Assembly: GCF_002105195.1 (NCBI RefSeq)
Contig: NZ_MUHU01000001.1
Coordinates: 124,001-188,000, forward strand
Source of the DNA: Derxia lacustris
GTDB taxonomy: Bacteria; Pseudomonadota; Gammaproteobacteria; Burkholderiales; Burkholderiaceae_E
Direction: 5' to 3'
Length of the DNA: 64,000 bases
Shown: positions 38,632 to 48,293 of the stretch, one piece after another
How the letters are laid out: every line of letters begins with the position of its first letter
How positions within the stretch are numbered: position 1 is the first letter of the stretch
Program-made: the position numbers and the translations under genes
Notes under the pieces: generated by a model
Databases searched by the model: none
What the model saw: the letters and a program-made list of their open reading frames with translations, nothing else
What the model was told of the DNA's origin: nothing

Positions 38632-39507
38632 TCAGCCCTTGCGCCGCGCCGCCAGCAGCTTCATGCCCAGCACCGCCACGCCGATCACCAGCAGCGACAG
38701 CAGCGTGGTCACCGTGCCGAGCGCATAGATCACCGGCGTCGTCACCGTCGTGGTCAGCCCCTGCAATTCGAGCGGCAGCGTGTTCAGGTCGCCGATGGCC
38801 TGCGAGGTGCGCGCGATCTCGTCCCAGCTCAGCGTGAAGCCGAACATGCCCACGCCGATCACGCTCGGCCCGATGATCGGCAGCACCACATCCTTGAAGC
38901 TCTGCCACGGCGTTGCGCCCAGGTCACGCGCGGCTTCCTCGTAGGCGGTGTTGAAGCGGTTGAACACCGCAAACATGATGAGCAGCCCGAACGGCAGCGT
39001 CCATGTGAGATGGGCGCCGAGCGCCGAGGTGTAGAGCCCCATCGTGCTGCCGAAGCCGTCGGCCAGCTCCTGCCAGCCCATGCTCTCGAACCAGCCCTTG
39101 AGCGCGGTATCGAGCAGCCGGAACGCCAGCCCGATGCCGAGCGACACCACGATCGACGGCATGATGAGACTGGCGATCGACGTGTAGAACAGCGCGCCAT
39201 CGCCGAAGAAGCGCTTGCGGAACGCCAGCCCCGCCAGCAGCGAGATGACCACGTTGATCGCCATCACCACCAGCCCCACGCGGATCGAGCGACCGAACGC
39301 GGCCCAGATGTCGACCACGCCCACGCCCTCGGCCAGCTTGGCAAACCAGTGCAGCGACACGCCGCGCATCGGGAAGGTCAGCCCGCCTTCCGGCCCCTGA
39401 AAGCTGAGCACGAAGATCGTGATGGTAGGCCCGTACAGGAACAGCACATAGGCCGCGAAAAACAGCGCGAGCAGATAGAAGCTCGCCGGACGCTTGCCTT
39501 CGTTCAT
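38632..39507 (-). CDS. ABC transporter permease, PotC type
   Basis: Inner-membrane permease of 291 aa for a polyamine/opine-type importer. Six membrane segments are visible, starting SFYLLALFFAAYVLFLYGPTITIFVL. The ATPase-contact loop EEAARDLGATPWQSFKDVVLPIIGPS (EAA motif) is intact around residues 190-215. The PotC-like element is the cytosolic RKRFFGDGALFYTSIASLIMPSIVVSLGIG. Its ATG overlaps the TGA of the PotB-like gene by one base (TGATG), indicating coupled translation. It is the fourth gene of ATPase, binding protein, PotB, PotC. Confidence 0.92.
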   Translation of the reverse strand: MNEGKRPASFYLLALFFAAYVLFLYGPTITIFVLSFQGPEGGLTFPMRGVSLHWFAKLAEGVGVVDIWAAFGRSIRVGLVVMAINVVISLLAGLAFRKRFFGDGALFYTSIASLIMPSIVVSLGIGLAFRLLDTALKGWFESMGWQELADGFGSTMGLYTSALGAHLTWTLPFGLLIMFAVFNRFNTAYEEAARDLGATPWQSFKDVVLPIIGPSVIGVGMFGFTLSWDEIARTSQAIGDLNTLPLELQGLTTTVTTPVIYALGTVTTLLSLLVIGVAVLGMKLLAARRKG

Positions 39508-40397
39508 CACAGCTCCTTGCGGATGTCGACGATGCGCGTGAGGCCGAAGATGATCATCAGCACCACGAGCAGCAGGATCACGGCATTGGCCGCCGCCGCC
39601 GGAAATTGCAGATAGCTGGTCTGCACCTGGATGATCTTGCCGACCGAGGCGATCTGCTGGCCGCCCATCACGCCGATGGTCACGAAGTCGCCCATCACGA
39701 TGGTGATGACGAAGATCGAGCCGATGATGATGCCGGTCTTGCACAGCGGCACGATCACGTCGCGCAGGATCTGGAAGCCGGTCGCGCCGGCGTCGCGCGC
39801 CGCCTCGATGAGCGCGCGGTCGATGCGCATCATCGAGTTGAAGATCGGCACGATCATGAACATGGTGAACAGGTGGACGAAGGCCAGCACCACGGCAAAG
39901 TCGCTGTACAGCAGCCACTCGACCGGACTGTTCACAAGGCCGCTGCCCATCAGTGCCTGGTTCACCACGCCATTGCGGCCCAGCAGCGGAATCCACGAAA
40001 TCATGCGGATCACGTTGGAGGTCCAGAACGGAATCGTGCAGAGCAGAAACAGCAGCGTCTGCATGCCCTGCGTGCGCACATGAAAGGCCACGAAATAGCT
40101 CACCGTGAAACCGATGAGCAGCGTGATGACCCAGACCAGCGCGCAGAACTTGAGCGTGGACGCATAGGTGCGCAGCGTGGTGCACATGCCGTCGCCCGCG
40201 CCGCCGCCGAAGCAGCCCGCAAAGATGTCTTTGTAATTCTGGAATGTGAAGGCCGGGATGATCTCGTACTCGTTGTACTGCCAGAAGCTCACGACGGCGA
40301 CGAGCGCGAGCGGCAGCACAAAGAACAGCGCAAAGACGATCACGGCCGGCGTGGCCTGCAACCACGCCGGCAGGCCGGGCAAGCGGCGTGTGCTCAT
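39507..40397 (-). CDS. ABC transporter permease, PotB type
   Basis: Inner-membrane permease of 296 aa pairing with the PotC-type protein. The first helix is ATPAVIVFALFFVLPLALVAVVSF. An unusual periplasmic insert GCFGGGAGDGMCTT with two cysteines follows the first helix, at about residues 61-74. The EAA loop is EAARDAGATGFQILRDVIVPL. The last helices include ANAVILLLVVLMIIFGLTRIVDIR. The start at 40397 is 2 bp beyond the binding-protein stop. It belongs to the minus-strand transporter operon 42758-38632. Confidence 0.92.
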   Translation of the reverse strand: MSTRRLPGLPAWLQATPAVIVFALFFVLPLALVAVVSFWQYNEYEIIPAFTFQNYKDIFAGCFGGGAGDGMCTTLRTYASTLKFCALVWVITLLIGFTVSYFVAFHVRTQGMQTLLFLLCTIPFWTSNVIRMISWIPLLGRNGVVNQALMGSGLVNSPVEWLLYSDFAVVLAFVHLFTMFMIVPIFNSMMRIDRALIEAARDAGATGFQILRDVIVPLCKTGIIIGSIFVITIVMGDFVTIGVMGGQQIASVGKIIQVQTSYLQFPAAAANAVILLLVVLMIIFGLTRIVDIRKEL

Positions 40398-40399
40398 GC

Positions 40400-41698
40400 T
40401 CAGGCCGCCACGAACTCGTTCCACTTCTGAACCATGTAGGTGTTCTCGTCCATGATCGAGTTCCAGCAGGCGATGCCGCCCATGCGCGCTTCATACGAGC
40501 CGCCGTCGCGGACCTTGCCGGCCTTCTCCAGCACCGTGCCGTCGGGCGCCTTGATGTCCTTGGCGGCCGGCTTGCCTTCCATCCAGTAGGCCCACTCATA
40601 GGGCTCCATCTTTGCCTTGGCGGTGTCGAGCACGGCGGCGTAATAGCCCTGGCGGTTCAGGTAGGCGCCGGCCCAGCCGTCGAGGAACCAGTTGATGAAC
40701 TCGTAGGCGCCGTCGAGCTTGCGACCGCTCAGGCCCTTGGGCAGACCAAAGCCGGCAGCCCAGGCGCGATAGCCTTCCTTGAGCGGCTGGAACACGCAGT
40801 CGAGGCCCTTGCCGCGCACCGCCGTGACCGCTGGCGACCACATTGACTGAATCACCACCTCGCCCGAGGCCATGAGATTCACGCTCTCGTTGAAGTCCTT
40901 CCACAGCGCGCGGAACTGGCCGGCGCGCTTGGCCTCGATCATCGTCTTGATGGTCAGGTCGATCTCGGCGCGGGTCATGTTGCCCTTGTCGGCGTACTTG
41001 TGGATGCCCATGGCCTCGACCACCATCGCCGCGTCCATGATGCCGATGGACGGGATGTTGAGCGTCGCCGCCTTGCCCTTGAACTCGGGGTTGAGCAGCT
41101 CGGCCCAGCTGGTGATCGGGCGCTTGATGAGGTCGGGCCGGATGCCGAGCGTGTCGGCGTTGTAGACGGTGGGAATGAGCGACATGAACTGCGTCGGCTC
41201 GCTCGCAAACTCCTTGCTGCTGGCGCCCTTGAGATAGATGACCTTCTTCGGCGCCGTGCCCTGCTCGCCGACCTTCTTGCCGCCCACTTCACCCTTGGTG
41301 AACAGCGGCGTGATCTTGTCGGCGTTCTTGATGCGCTTGCTGTCGATGCCCACGAGATTGCCGGTCGGCACGATCTTGCGCAGCGAGAAGAACTCGGTGT
41401 CGGCCAGGTCGAAGGAGCTGGGCTGGGTGACGATGCGCTTGGTCACGTCGTCGGTGTTGAGCGGGATGTACTGGATCTTGATGCCGGTGTCCTGCTCGAA
41501 CCTGTCGGCGATCTCCTTGCTCTGGTTGACCGCCGTGCCGACGTAGCGCAGCACGATCTTTTCCTGCGCATGCACATACGGAAAGCCGGTGATGGCGCTG
41601 ACGCCGGCGACGCCGATGGCGCCCTTGAGCAGGCCCCGGCGCGAGCTGTTGGCGGGCGCGGCGTTGTCGGTCACGGGGCGGGAAAGCTTGTCGGTCAT
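40400..41698 (-). CDS. Periplasmic binding protein of the PotABCD-type transporter
   Basis: Extracellular solute-binding protein of 432 aa. The N-terminus carries a twin-arginine-like signal (NSSRRGLLKGAIGVAGVSAITGFPYVHA) after 17 residues. Mature features include KIVLRYVGTAVNQSKEIADRFEQDTGIKIQYIPLNTDDVTKRI and PELLNPEFKGKAA-like residues (ELLNPEFKGKAATLNIP). They resemble spermidine/putrescine- and iron-type family-1 binding proteins, but the protein is longer than PotD (about 350 aa). Ligand therefore uncertain. It sits between the ATPase gene (40 bp) and the PotB gene (2 bp). Confidence 0.9.
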   Translation of the reverse strand: MTDKLSRPVTDNAAPANSSRRGLLKGAIGVAGVSAITGFPYVHAQEKIVLRYVGTAVNQSKEIADRFEQDTGIKIQYIPLNTDDVTKRIVTQPSSFDLADTEFFSLRKIVPTGNLVGIDSKRIKNADKITPLFTKGEVGGKKVGEQGTAPKKVIYLKGASSKEFASEPTQFMSLIPTVYNADTLGIRPDLIKRPITSWAELLNPEFKGKAATLNIPSIGIMDAAMVVEAMGIHKYADKGNMTRAEIDLTIKTMIEAKRAGQFRALWKDFNESVNLMASGEVVIQSMWSPAVTAVRGKGLDCVFQPLKEGYRAWAAGFGLPKGLSGRKLDGAYEFINWFLDGWAGAYLNRQGYYAAVLDTAKAKMEPYEWAYWMEGKPAAKDIKAPDGTVLEKAGKVRDGGSYEARMGGIACWNSIMDENTYMVQKWNEFVAA

Positions 41699-41738
41699 GT
41701 CTCGGTCCTGGGGGATGAATCGGGGATGGGATGGGGTT

Positions 41739-42758
<1,020 letters not shown>

Positions 42759-42854
42759 GACTGCCCTTTCTTGCCGATGAAGCCGGCGCCGGAGCGACGC
42801 CGACCGGGCGGCGAAGCAAGTTCCATGACTCGCCCGCGCCGCCGTTCGCTTGCG

Positions 42855-43865
42855 TCAGAAGTTGTGCGTGAGGCCGAGCGACGCCACGGTCTGGCCCTTG
42901 CCGGCCGCGCCGCTGCCGTAGAAGCGCTCGCGCGCGCTGCCGTCGTTGCTCATGTGCACCAGGTTGAGATTGATGTCGGTGCGCTTGGACAGCAGATACC
43001 AGACGATGAAGCGCTCGAAATGGCTGTCGTTCTCGGTGGTCTTCTGGTTGCGCGCCACATGGTCGAGCGCGAGGCGCCATTGCGGCGCGGCAAACCAGTC
43101 GATGCCCACATCCCAGGCGATGGCGGTCGGCAGGCTCAGGCTTTCCATCTTGCTGTTGGCATAGGCGCCGCGCACGCGCCAGTCGCCGAGCTTGTAGCTG
43201 GCGCCGAGCGACCAGAGCCGGTCGTCGCGGCTGGCGTCGGCATTCTTGCCGTCGTGCCAGGTGGCGCCGGCGTTGAAGCCGCCCAGCTCATAAGTCACGG
43301 CCGATTCGACCGTGCGGCCGCCGTTGGCGCTGACCGTCGACTCGCCAGCCGAATACAGCACCGCCGCGCGCAGGCCCGCGACCTTGGGCGTGTAGTACTT
43401 GACCGAGTTGTTGGTCAGGTCGCTGAGCCAGTCGAACTCGGTATAGCGGAAGGCCGCATAGCCGCCGCAGATGAAGAAGCCACACATCACGTCGTCGTTC
43501 AGGTTCCACTGCCGGCCGACCGTGACCGTGCCGAAGCCGCCGTCGAGCCCCACGAAGGCGCCGCGATTGAACAGCCGGCCGTCCATGCTCGACTTGCCGT
43601 CGTCGAGGTTGAGACCGGCTTCGAGCCCGAACAGCGCGCTCAGTCCGTCGCCCAGATCCTCCTTGCCGCGAAAGCCGATGCGCGACGCGGCGATGGCGCC
43701 GTTGTCGATGCGGGTCTGGCTCTTCTTGCTGCCGCTGGCGTCGTACACATTGTTGACGCTGACGACGTCGGTGCTGGCGATGCCGTAGAGCGTGACATTG
43801 CTGCTCTGGGCCCAGGTGGTGCTGGCCGCGCAGGCCAGGGCGGCGCCGATGATGGCTTTCTTCAT
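42855..43865 (-). CDS. Gram-negative general porin (OmpC-like, betaproteobacterial type)
   Basis: Trimeric outer-membrane porin of 336 aa. Signal peptide MKKAIIGAALACAASTTWA is followed by QSSNVTLYGIASTDVVSVNN, the hallmark start of betaproteobacterial porins. SRIGFRGKEDLGDGLSALFGLEAG and NRGAFVGLDGGFGTVTVGRQ are equally typical. It ends in QTVASLGLTHNF with the terminal Phe. Two cysteines in DDVMCGFFICGG are uncommon for porins. It lies upstream of the PotABCD-type operon and is divergent from the racemase. TTGTGCACAA (43918-43927), 53 bp before its start, suggests control by the nearby GntR protein. Confidence 0.93.
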   Translation of the reverse strand: MKKAIIGAALACAASTTWAQSSNVTLYGIASTDVVSVNNVYDASGSKKSQTRIDNGAIAASRIGFRGKEDLGDGLSALFGLEAGLNLDDGKSSMDGRLFNRGAFVGLDGGFGTVTVGRQWNLNDDVMCGFFICGGYAAFRYTEFDWLSDLTNNSVKYYTPKVAGLRAAVLYSAGESTVSANGGRTVESAVTYELGGFNAGATWHDGKNADASRDDRLWSLGASYKLGDWRVRGAYANSKMESLSLPTAIAWDVGIDWFAAPQWRLALDHVARNQKTTENDSHFERFIVWYLLSKRTDINLNLVHMSNDGSARERFYGSGAAGKGQTVASLGLTHNF

Positions 43866-43917
43866 GCTTTCCCCGTGGTTGTGCTTTGAATGTGTTTGCG
43901 CCCGAAGCTCACCAGTT

Positions 43918-43927
43918 TTGTGCACAA
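43918..43927. promoter_or_regulatory. Candidate GntR operator, copy 1
   Basis: TTGTGCACAA, a perfect 10-bp palindrome, lies between the divergent porin and racemase starts. An identical copy is at 44369-44378 inside the racemase gene, upstream of the GntR gene. GATTGCATAC at 43939-43948 resembles the other GntR operator at 52781. Confidence 0.5.
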
Positions 43928-43989
43928 TCTGGCGAGTCGATTGCATACAGCAAGTCGCATACCAAATCGCCGCCCGAGGACTTTTCGCC

Positions 43990-44733
43990 ATGCTCATCCG
44001 CGTCATCAATCCCAACACTTCCGCGCCGATGACCGCCGCCATCGGCGCTGCCGCCGCGCGCGTGGCCGCGCCCGGCACGCGCATCGATTGCGTCAGCCCG
44101 GCGATGGGGCCGGCCTCGATCGAAGGCCATTACGACGAGGCGATCGCCACGGTCGGGCTGCTGGAGGAAATCCGCGCCGGCGAGCTGCTGGGCGCGGCCG
44201 GGCATGTCGTCGCCTGCTTCGGCGATCCGGGGCTGGATGCGGCGCGCGAGATCGCGCGGGCGCCGGTCATCGGCGTGGCCGAAGCGGCGATGCATCTGGC
44301 CACGCTGGTGGCGACGGGTTTCTCCGTGGTCACCACGCTGGAGCGGACGTGCATCATCACTGAGCATCTTGTGCACAATTACGGTTTCACGCGTCAATGC
44401 CGGGCAATACGGGCGTGCGAGATTGCGGTGCTTGAGCTTGAGCATCCGGGCTCGGGCGCCTATGAGCGCATCGAGGACGAATGCCGGCGCGCGCTGCGCG
44501 AGGACCGTTCGGGCGCCATCGTGCTCGGCTGCGCCGGCATGGCCGAGCTGCGCGACCGGCTCCAGGCGGCGCTCGGCGTGCCGGTGGTCGAGGGCGTGAC
44601 GGCGGCGGTCAAGCTGCTGGAAGGGCTGGCGGCGCTGGGGCTGGCCACCTCGCGCCACGGCGATTACGCGGCGCCGCTGGCCAAGCCGTATGCGGGATTG
44701 ATGGCGCGTTTCGCGCCGGGAGGAAGTTCTTGA
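43990..44733 (+). CDS. Asp/Glu/hydantoin racemase family protein
   Basis: Cofactor-independent two-cysteine racemase of 247 aa, in the group of hydantoin and allantoin racemases. The start MLIRVINPNTSAPMT is typical. The catalytic cysteines are seen in HVVACFGDPGLDAAREI (about residue 78) and IVLGCAGMAELRDRL (about residue 180). The precise substrate is open. It is divergent from the porin and directly followed by a GntR gene whose TTG start overlaps its TGA. The set racemase, GntR, porin and ABC importer suggests uptake and interconversion of a ureide, hydantoin or D-amino-acid-like compound. Confidence 0.88.
   Translation: MLIRVINPNTSAPMTAAIGAAAARVAAPGTRIDCVSPAMGPASIEGHYDEAIATVGLLEEIRAGELLGAAGHVVACFGDPGLDAAREIARAPVIGVAEAAMHLATLVATGFSVVTTLERTCIITEHLVHNYGFTRQCRAIRACEIAVLELEHPGSGAYERIEDECRRALREDRSGAIVLGCAGMAELRDRLQAALGVPVVEGVTAAVKLLEGLAALGLATSRHGDYAAPLAKPYAGLMARFAPGGSS
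44369..44378. promoter_or_regulatory. Candidate GntR operator, copy 2 (inside the racemase gene)
   Basis: Second exact TTGTGCACAA, 451 bp from copy 1, within the racemase coding region. The pair could allow a repression loop. Confidence 0.45.
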
Positions 44734-45464
44734 GGTCTGTGAACAGCGACGACGCGAGCCTGGGCTCGGCGATCGACGACGAGGTCTATGAAGCCATCTT
44801 CGACGCGGTGATGACGCGCCGGCTGCCACCAGCCGCGCGCCTGACCGAGGCGCCGCTGTGCGAGGTGTTCGGCACCACGCGCGCGGTGGTGCGGCGGGTG
44901 TTCGTGCGGCTGGCGCATGAGCGGGTGATCGAGTTGCAGCCCAATCGCGGCGCCTCGGTGGCCAGCCCCGACATCGAGCAGACGCGCGCGGTGTTCGAGG
45001 CGCGCCGGGTGATCGAGGCCGGCCTGGTGCGCAAGCTGGCCGCGCAGGCCGACAAGCGCTGGCTGGCCGGTCTGCGCGCGCTGGCGGCCGAGGAGCATGC
45101 CGCCTTCGAGCGCGGCGACCGCAGCGCCTGGATCGAGCTGTCGGGCAGCTTCCATCTGCGGCTGGCCGAGGCGGCCGGCAACGACGAGCTGCGCCGCATG
45201 CTCAAGACGCTGGTGGCGCGCACCTCGCTGATGATTGCGCTCTACCAGTCGGCCCAGGCGAGCCTCTGCGCCAGCGATGAGCACGTCCAGCTGCTCGATG
45301 CGATCGAGCGTGGCGACGCGGCCGGCGCGGTGGCGCTCAGCGATGAGCATCTGCTGCATTGCGAACGCCAGCTCAAGCTGGAAACCGAGCCGGACGAGCC
45401 CGATCTGGCGGCGGTGTTCGCGAGCTATGCGCGCTCGCGCAAGTCGGGCCGCGCCGCCGGCTGA
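44730..45464 (+). CDS. GntR-family regulator (FadR/FCD type)
   Basis: Transcription regulator of about 244 aa. The winged helix lies near the N-terminus (AIFDAVMTRRLPPAARLTEAPLCEVFGTTRAVVRRVFVRLAHERVIELQPNRGASVA). The FCD ligand/metal domain follows, with histidines in SGSFHLRLAEAAGN and the final DEHLLHCERQL. The start is taken as TTG at 44730, six bases after GGAGG at 44719-44723 and overlapping the racemase stop; GTG at 44739 is an alternative. It probably controls the divergent porin/transporter and racemase genes via TTGTGCACAA. Its 3' end overlaps the convergent membrane-protein gene by 40 bp. Confidence 0.87.
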   Translation: MRSVNSDDASLGSAIDDEVYEAIFDAVMTRRLPPAARLTEAPLCEVFGTTRAVVRRVFVRLAHERVIELQPNRGASVASPDIEQTRAVFEARRVIEAGLVRKLAAQADKRWLAGLRALAAEEHAAFERGDRSAWIELSGSFHLRLAEAAGNDELRRMLKTLVARTSLMIALYQSAQASLCASDEHVQLLDAIERGDAAGAVALSDEHLLHCERQLKLETEPDEPDLAAVFASYARSRKSGRAAG

Positions 45465-46228
45465 GCCGGATCGGCGCTGCGCGCTTCCACATCGACGATG
45501 TCGGCATCGCGCAGGCGCGCGCTGGCCAGCGACCAGCGATTGCCATCGAAGACGCCGGGCCGGTCGGCCGGCTGCACGCGCGGGCCGGCCGCCGCCGGAG
45601 CGCGCGCTGCGGTGGGGCGGGCAATGTCGGCATCGAAGGCACGCGCCAGCAGCAGCAGCGCGGCCAGCGCCGCCTGCCCGGCCGCCGCGCAATAAAGCCA
45701 GCCGGCGCGCTGGCTGCGCTCGGCCTCGCGCCGGGCGGCACGCTGGATGGCATCGGCGCGCAGGTCGGTGGCGAAGCGCTCGGCCAGCTGACGCAGCGCG
45801 CCGGCGGCCGGCAGTAGCTCGCGCTCGAAGCGCAGCCGCGCCAGCTCGGGCTGGCCAAGCCGGGCCGCCATCGATTGCACGCGGCGCTCGGCTTGCAGCG
45901 CGCGCTGACGGCGGTCGAGTTCATCGAGCGTCTGGCGTTCGGCGCTGCCGACGGCCAGCGCGCCGAGCCGCTGGCGCAGTTCGGCGGCGGCAAGCGTGGC
46001 GTCGCTGCGCGGACGGTCGGGCTCGGGCGCGGCGCTCAGCGCGTCGAGCGCCGCATGCTCGGCGCGCAGCCAGTCGGCCAGCACCGCTTCCTTGCGCTGC
46101 GCATGCAGCTGGGCGGCGGCGGCCTCGTCATCGAGCCGCTGGGCCCAGCCGAGCGCGCCCAGCATGGCGATGGCCGATGCGGCCAGCGGCACGGCGGCCA
46201 GCGCCGCCAGACGATTTCCCCAGCCCAT
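45425..46228 (-). CDS. Hypothetical membrane protein with helical coil region
   Basis: Protein of 267 aa, not recognised. The N-terminal helix LAALAAVPLAASAIAMLGAL anchors it. An Ala/Arg/Glu-rich coiled region follows (about 33-165, with repeated LDELDRRQRALQAERRVQSMAARL-like helices). A second membrane helix lies near 173-195 (AGWLYCAAAGQAALAALLLLA) and a disordered cytoplasmic tail after it. The layout resembles the sensing half of a chemoreceptor or kinase without any output domain. Composition bias makes a spurious gene possible, but helical periodicity and membrane spacing argue for a real one. It is downstream of the YkgJ-like gene by 120 bp on the same strand. Confidence 0.5.
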   Translation of the reverse strand: MGWGNRLAALAAVPLAASAIAMLGALGWAQRLDDEAAAAQLHAQRKEAVLADWLRAEHAALDALSAAPEPDRPRSDATLAAAELRQRLGALAVGSAERQTLDELDRRQRALQAERRVQSMAARLGQPELARLRFERELLPAAGALRQLAERFATDLRADAIQRAARREAERSQRAGWLYCAAAGQAALAALLLLARAFDADIARPTAARAPAAAGPRVQPADRPGVFDGNRWSLASARLRDADIVDVEARSADPAQPAARPDLRERA

Positions 46229-46348
46229 CCCCCGCCCTCCCCGGCTGCGCCGCCAGGAGATTCCGGCCGGCGCTGAGGGCCGAATGTGCCGCGCGCGGGC
46301 GCCGGCGGTTCGGGCAAAAAACGGGGCGAAGCCGCTGCGGGCGGCCGC

Positions 46349-46672
46349 TCAGGGCCGCGTGGCCGCTTCGAGCGTGGCAAGCCAGCTCATGGCCTGCTCG
46401 CGGCTGGCGCCGCACATCTCCTGCGACGGCTGGAGCCCGCCGCAGCAGCCCGGCCGGCCGGGCTGACCAAAGATCCTGCAGCGCAGCTCGGCATCGAGCT
46501 GGACGCAGGCCACGCCGGCCGGCTTGCCGCCTTCCATGCCCGGGATGGCGCTGCTGATCGACGGCGCGATGCAGCAGGCGCCGCAGCCGGGCCGGCAGTC
46601 GGGCGGCGGCACGACGGCGCCGGCGGCGTGCGTGCTGCTCATGCCCGCCGCGCTCATGCCCAACACGCTCAT
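46349..46672 (-). CDS. YkgJ-like cysteine-cluster protein
   Basis: Small protein of about 107 aa with eight or more cysteines in a pattern typical of the YkgJ/zinc-or-iron-cluster family: [39 protein letters not shown] and [13 protein letters not shown]. It may bind a metal cluster; function unknown. The start at 46672 is chosen because ATG overlaps the response-regulator stop (ATGA); 46657 and 46642 are other in-frame ATGs. It follows the two-component genes in what looks like one operon. Confidence 0.75.
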   Translation of the reverse strand: MSVLGMSAAGMSSTHAAGAVVPPPDCRPGCGACCIAPSISSAIPGMEGGKPAGVACVQLDAELRCRIFGQPGRPGCCGGLQPSQEMCGASREQAMSWLATLEAATRP

Positions 46673-47340
46673 GCCGCGCCGCCGTCGCGCGCCCGGTCGA
46701 GCACGCCGCAATCGATCGCCAGATGCACCAGCTGCGCGGTGTTCTCCACGCCCAGCTTCTGGCGGATGTTGGACTGGTAGTTGGCCACCGTCTTGGGCGT
46801 GAGATTGAGCAGCTCGGAGATGCGCGCGGCGCTGTGGCCCTCGGCCAGCAGCCGGAAGATCTCGAACTCGCGCTCGCTCAGCCGGCCCAGTTCCTCGCGC
46901 TGGGCCCGGCGGGTGGCGCTGTCGCGCGCGGTGGCCAGATCGCCGCCCAGATAGCGCCGACCGCCGGCCACCGTGAGCACCGCTTCCACCAGCACCTCGG
47001 GCGCGCTCGACTTGGTCAGATAACCCCAGGCGCCACCGTCGAGCGCGCGGCTCACGAACACCGCGTCCTCATGCATGCTGAACACCAGCACCCGCGCCCG
47101 CGCATCGCGCGCCAAAATCCTGCGCATCGCCTCCAGCCCGCTGATGCGCGGCAGGGTGATGTCCATCACCACCACATCGATGCGCTCGCCCTCGGCATAG
47201 CGGCGATAGGCCTCCTCGCCGTCGGCCGCCTCGGCGCAGACGCGGATGCGACCGGTGGCTTCCAGCAGCCGCCGGTAGCCCTCGCGCACCACGGCATGGT
47301 CGTCCACCAGCAGCACCGCAATGCTTGGCGCGTCATTCAT
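46669..47340 (-). CDS. NarL/FixJ-type response regulator
   Basis: DNA-binding response regulator of 223 aa, similar in layout to GacA/UvrY. The receiver domain (1-120) has the acidic pair in [18 protein letters not shown], phospho-acceptor Asp in [17 protein letters not shown] and the Lys in [12 protein letters not shown]. The LuxR-type HTH is [45 protein letters not shown]. Its start at 47340 overlaps the kinase stop by 8 bp, so it pairs with that kinase. Targets are unknown; the TonB receptor at the head of the gene run is a candidate. Confidence 0.93.
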   Translation of the reverse strand: MNDAPSIAVLLVDDHAVVREGYRRLLEATGRIRVCAEAADGEEAYRRYAEGERIDVVVMDITLPRISGLEAMRRILARDARARVLVFSMHEDAVFVSRALDGGAWGYLTKSSAPEVLVEAVLTVAGGRRYLGGDLATARDSATRRAQREELGRLSEREFEIFRLLAEGHSAARISELLNLTPKTVANYQSNIRQKLGVENTAQLVHLAIDCGVLDRARDGGAA

Positions 47341-48265
47341 CGTCTTGCTCCGCAACCGGGATGCTGGCCGTGATGGCGGTGCCGCCGCCGGGCTCGCTGG
47401 TCAGCGTGAACTGGCCGCCCACCGCCTCCACGCGCTCCTGCATGCCGAGCAGCCCGAGCCCGCCGCGCCCGCCGCCCGGCAGCAGGCCGCGACCGTCGTC
47501 ATGCACCGCCAGCCGCACCCGGCCGTCGGCGCGCTCCAGGCTCACGCGCACCGTCGTGGCCTGGGCATGGCGCGCGATGTTGGTCAGGCTTTCCTGCACC
47601 AGCCGGTAGGCGGTGATGGCGACCGGCTCGGGCAGCCGGTCGAGCCCGGCGCTGGCGCTGAACTCGAAGCTGGTGCCGGCCAGCCGCGGCCGCCAGCCGT
47701 CGATGCAATGCTCCAGCGCCGCCACCAGCCCCAGCTCGTCGAGCGCCACCGGACGCAGCCGGCTCATCATCGTGCGCACCGTGGCGTAGACATGGTCGGT
47801 CAGCTCGACGATGGCGCCGGCGGCGCGGCGCAGCTCGCCAGCATCGAGCCGCGTCGCCGATTCGCCGGCGCGCCGCAGCGATACCGCCTCGATCTTGATG
47901 GCGTTGAGCGTCTGGCCCATCTCGTCATGCAGCTCATGCGCGAGGCGCCGGCGCTCGGCTTCCTGGATGCCGATGGCTTCGCGCGCCAGCAGCCGGTAGC
48001 GCCGCTCGCTGTCCTCGGCGCGGCCCTCGGCCTCGATGCGCAAGGCCAGCTCGCAGCGCGCCTCGCGCATCCGGCGCCACGAAAACCAGCTGAGGCCGGC
48101 GGTCAGCACCAGCATCGCCAGCGGCAGCTCGTCGAGCTGGAAGCGCTCGAACGAGCGCGTGAAGCGCAGCACGGCTTCGTTGAGTTCGAGCCGCGCGCCC
48201 ACGGCAAAGGTGGCGGCGGCAAACACGGCGGCAAGCGCCAGGTCCTGGCGGGCGGATGACTTCAT
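47333..48265 (-). CDS. NarX/UhpB-type histidine kinase (HisKA_3)
   Basis: Membrane sensor kinase of 310 aa. Two N-terminal membrane helices (about 8-22 and 45-62) enclose a short periplasmic loop of roughly 25 residues, too small for a large ligand domain. The phospho-acceptor His is in RRLAHELHDEMGQTLNAIKIEA. The HATPase domain shows N-box LVQESLTNIARHA and G-box GLGLLGMQERVEAVGG. Its start lies 28 bp after the stop of the TonB-dependent receptor and its stop overlaps the response regulator, so all three are probably co-transcribed. Confidence 0.92.
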   Translation of the reverse strand: MKSSARQDLALAAVFAAATFAVGARLELNEAVLRFTRSFERFQLDELPLAMLVLTAGLSWFSWRRMREARCELALRIEAEGRAEDSERRYRLLAREAIGIQEAERRRLAHELHDEMGQTLNAIKIEAVSLRRAGESATRLDAGELRRAAGAIVELTDHVYATVRTMMSRLRPVALDELGLVAALEHCIDGWRPRLAGTSFEFSASAGLDRLPEPVAITAYRLVQESLTNIARHAQATTVRVSLERADGRVRLAVHDDGRGLLPGGGRGGLGLLGMQERVEAVGGQFTLTSEPGGGTAITASIPVAEQDDE

Positions 48266-48293
48266 GTGGCGACGATAGCCGAGCCGCCCGTAC

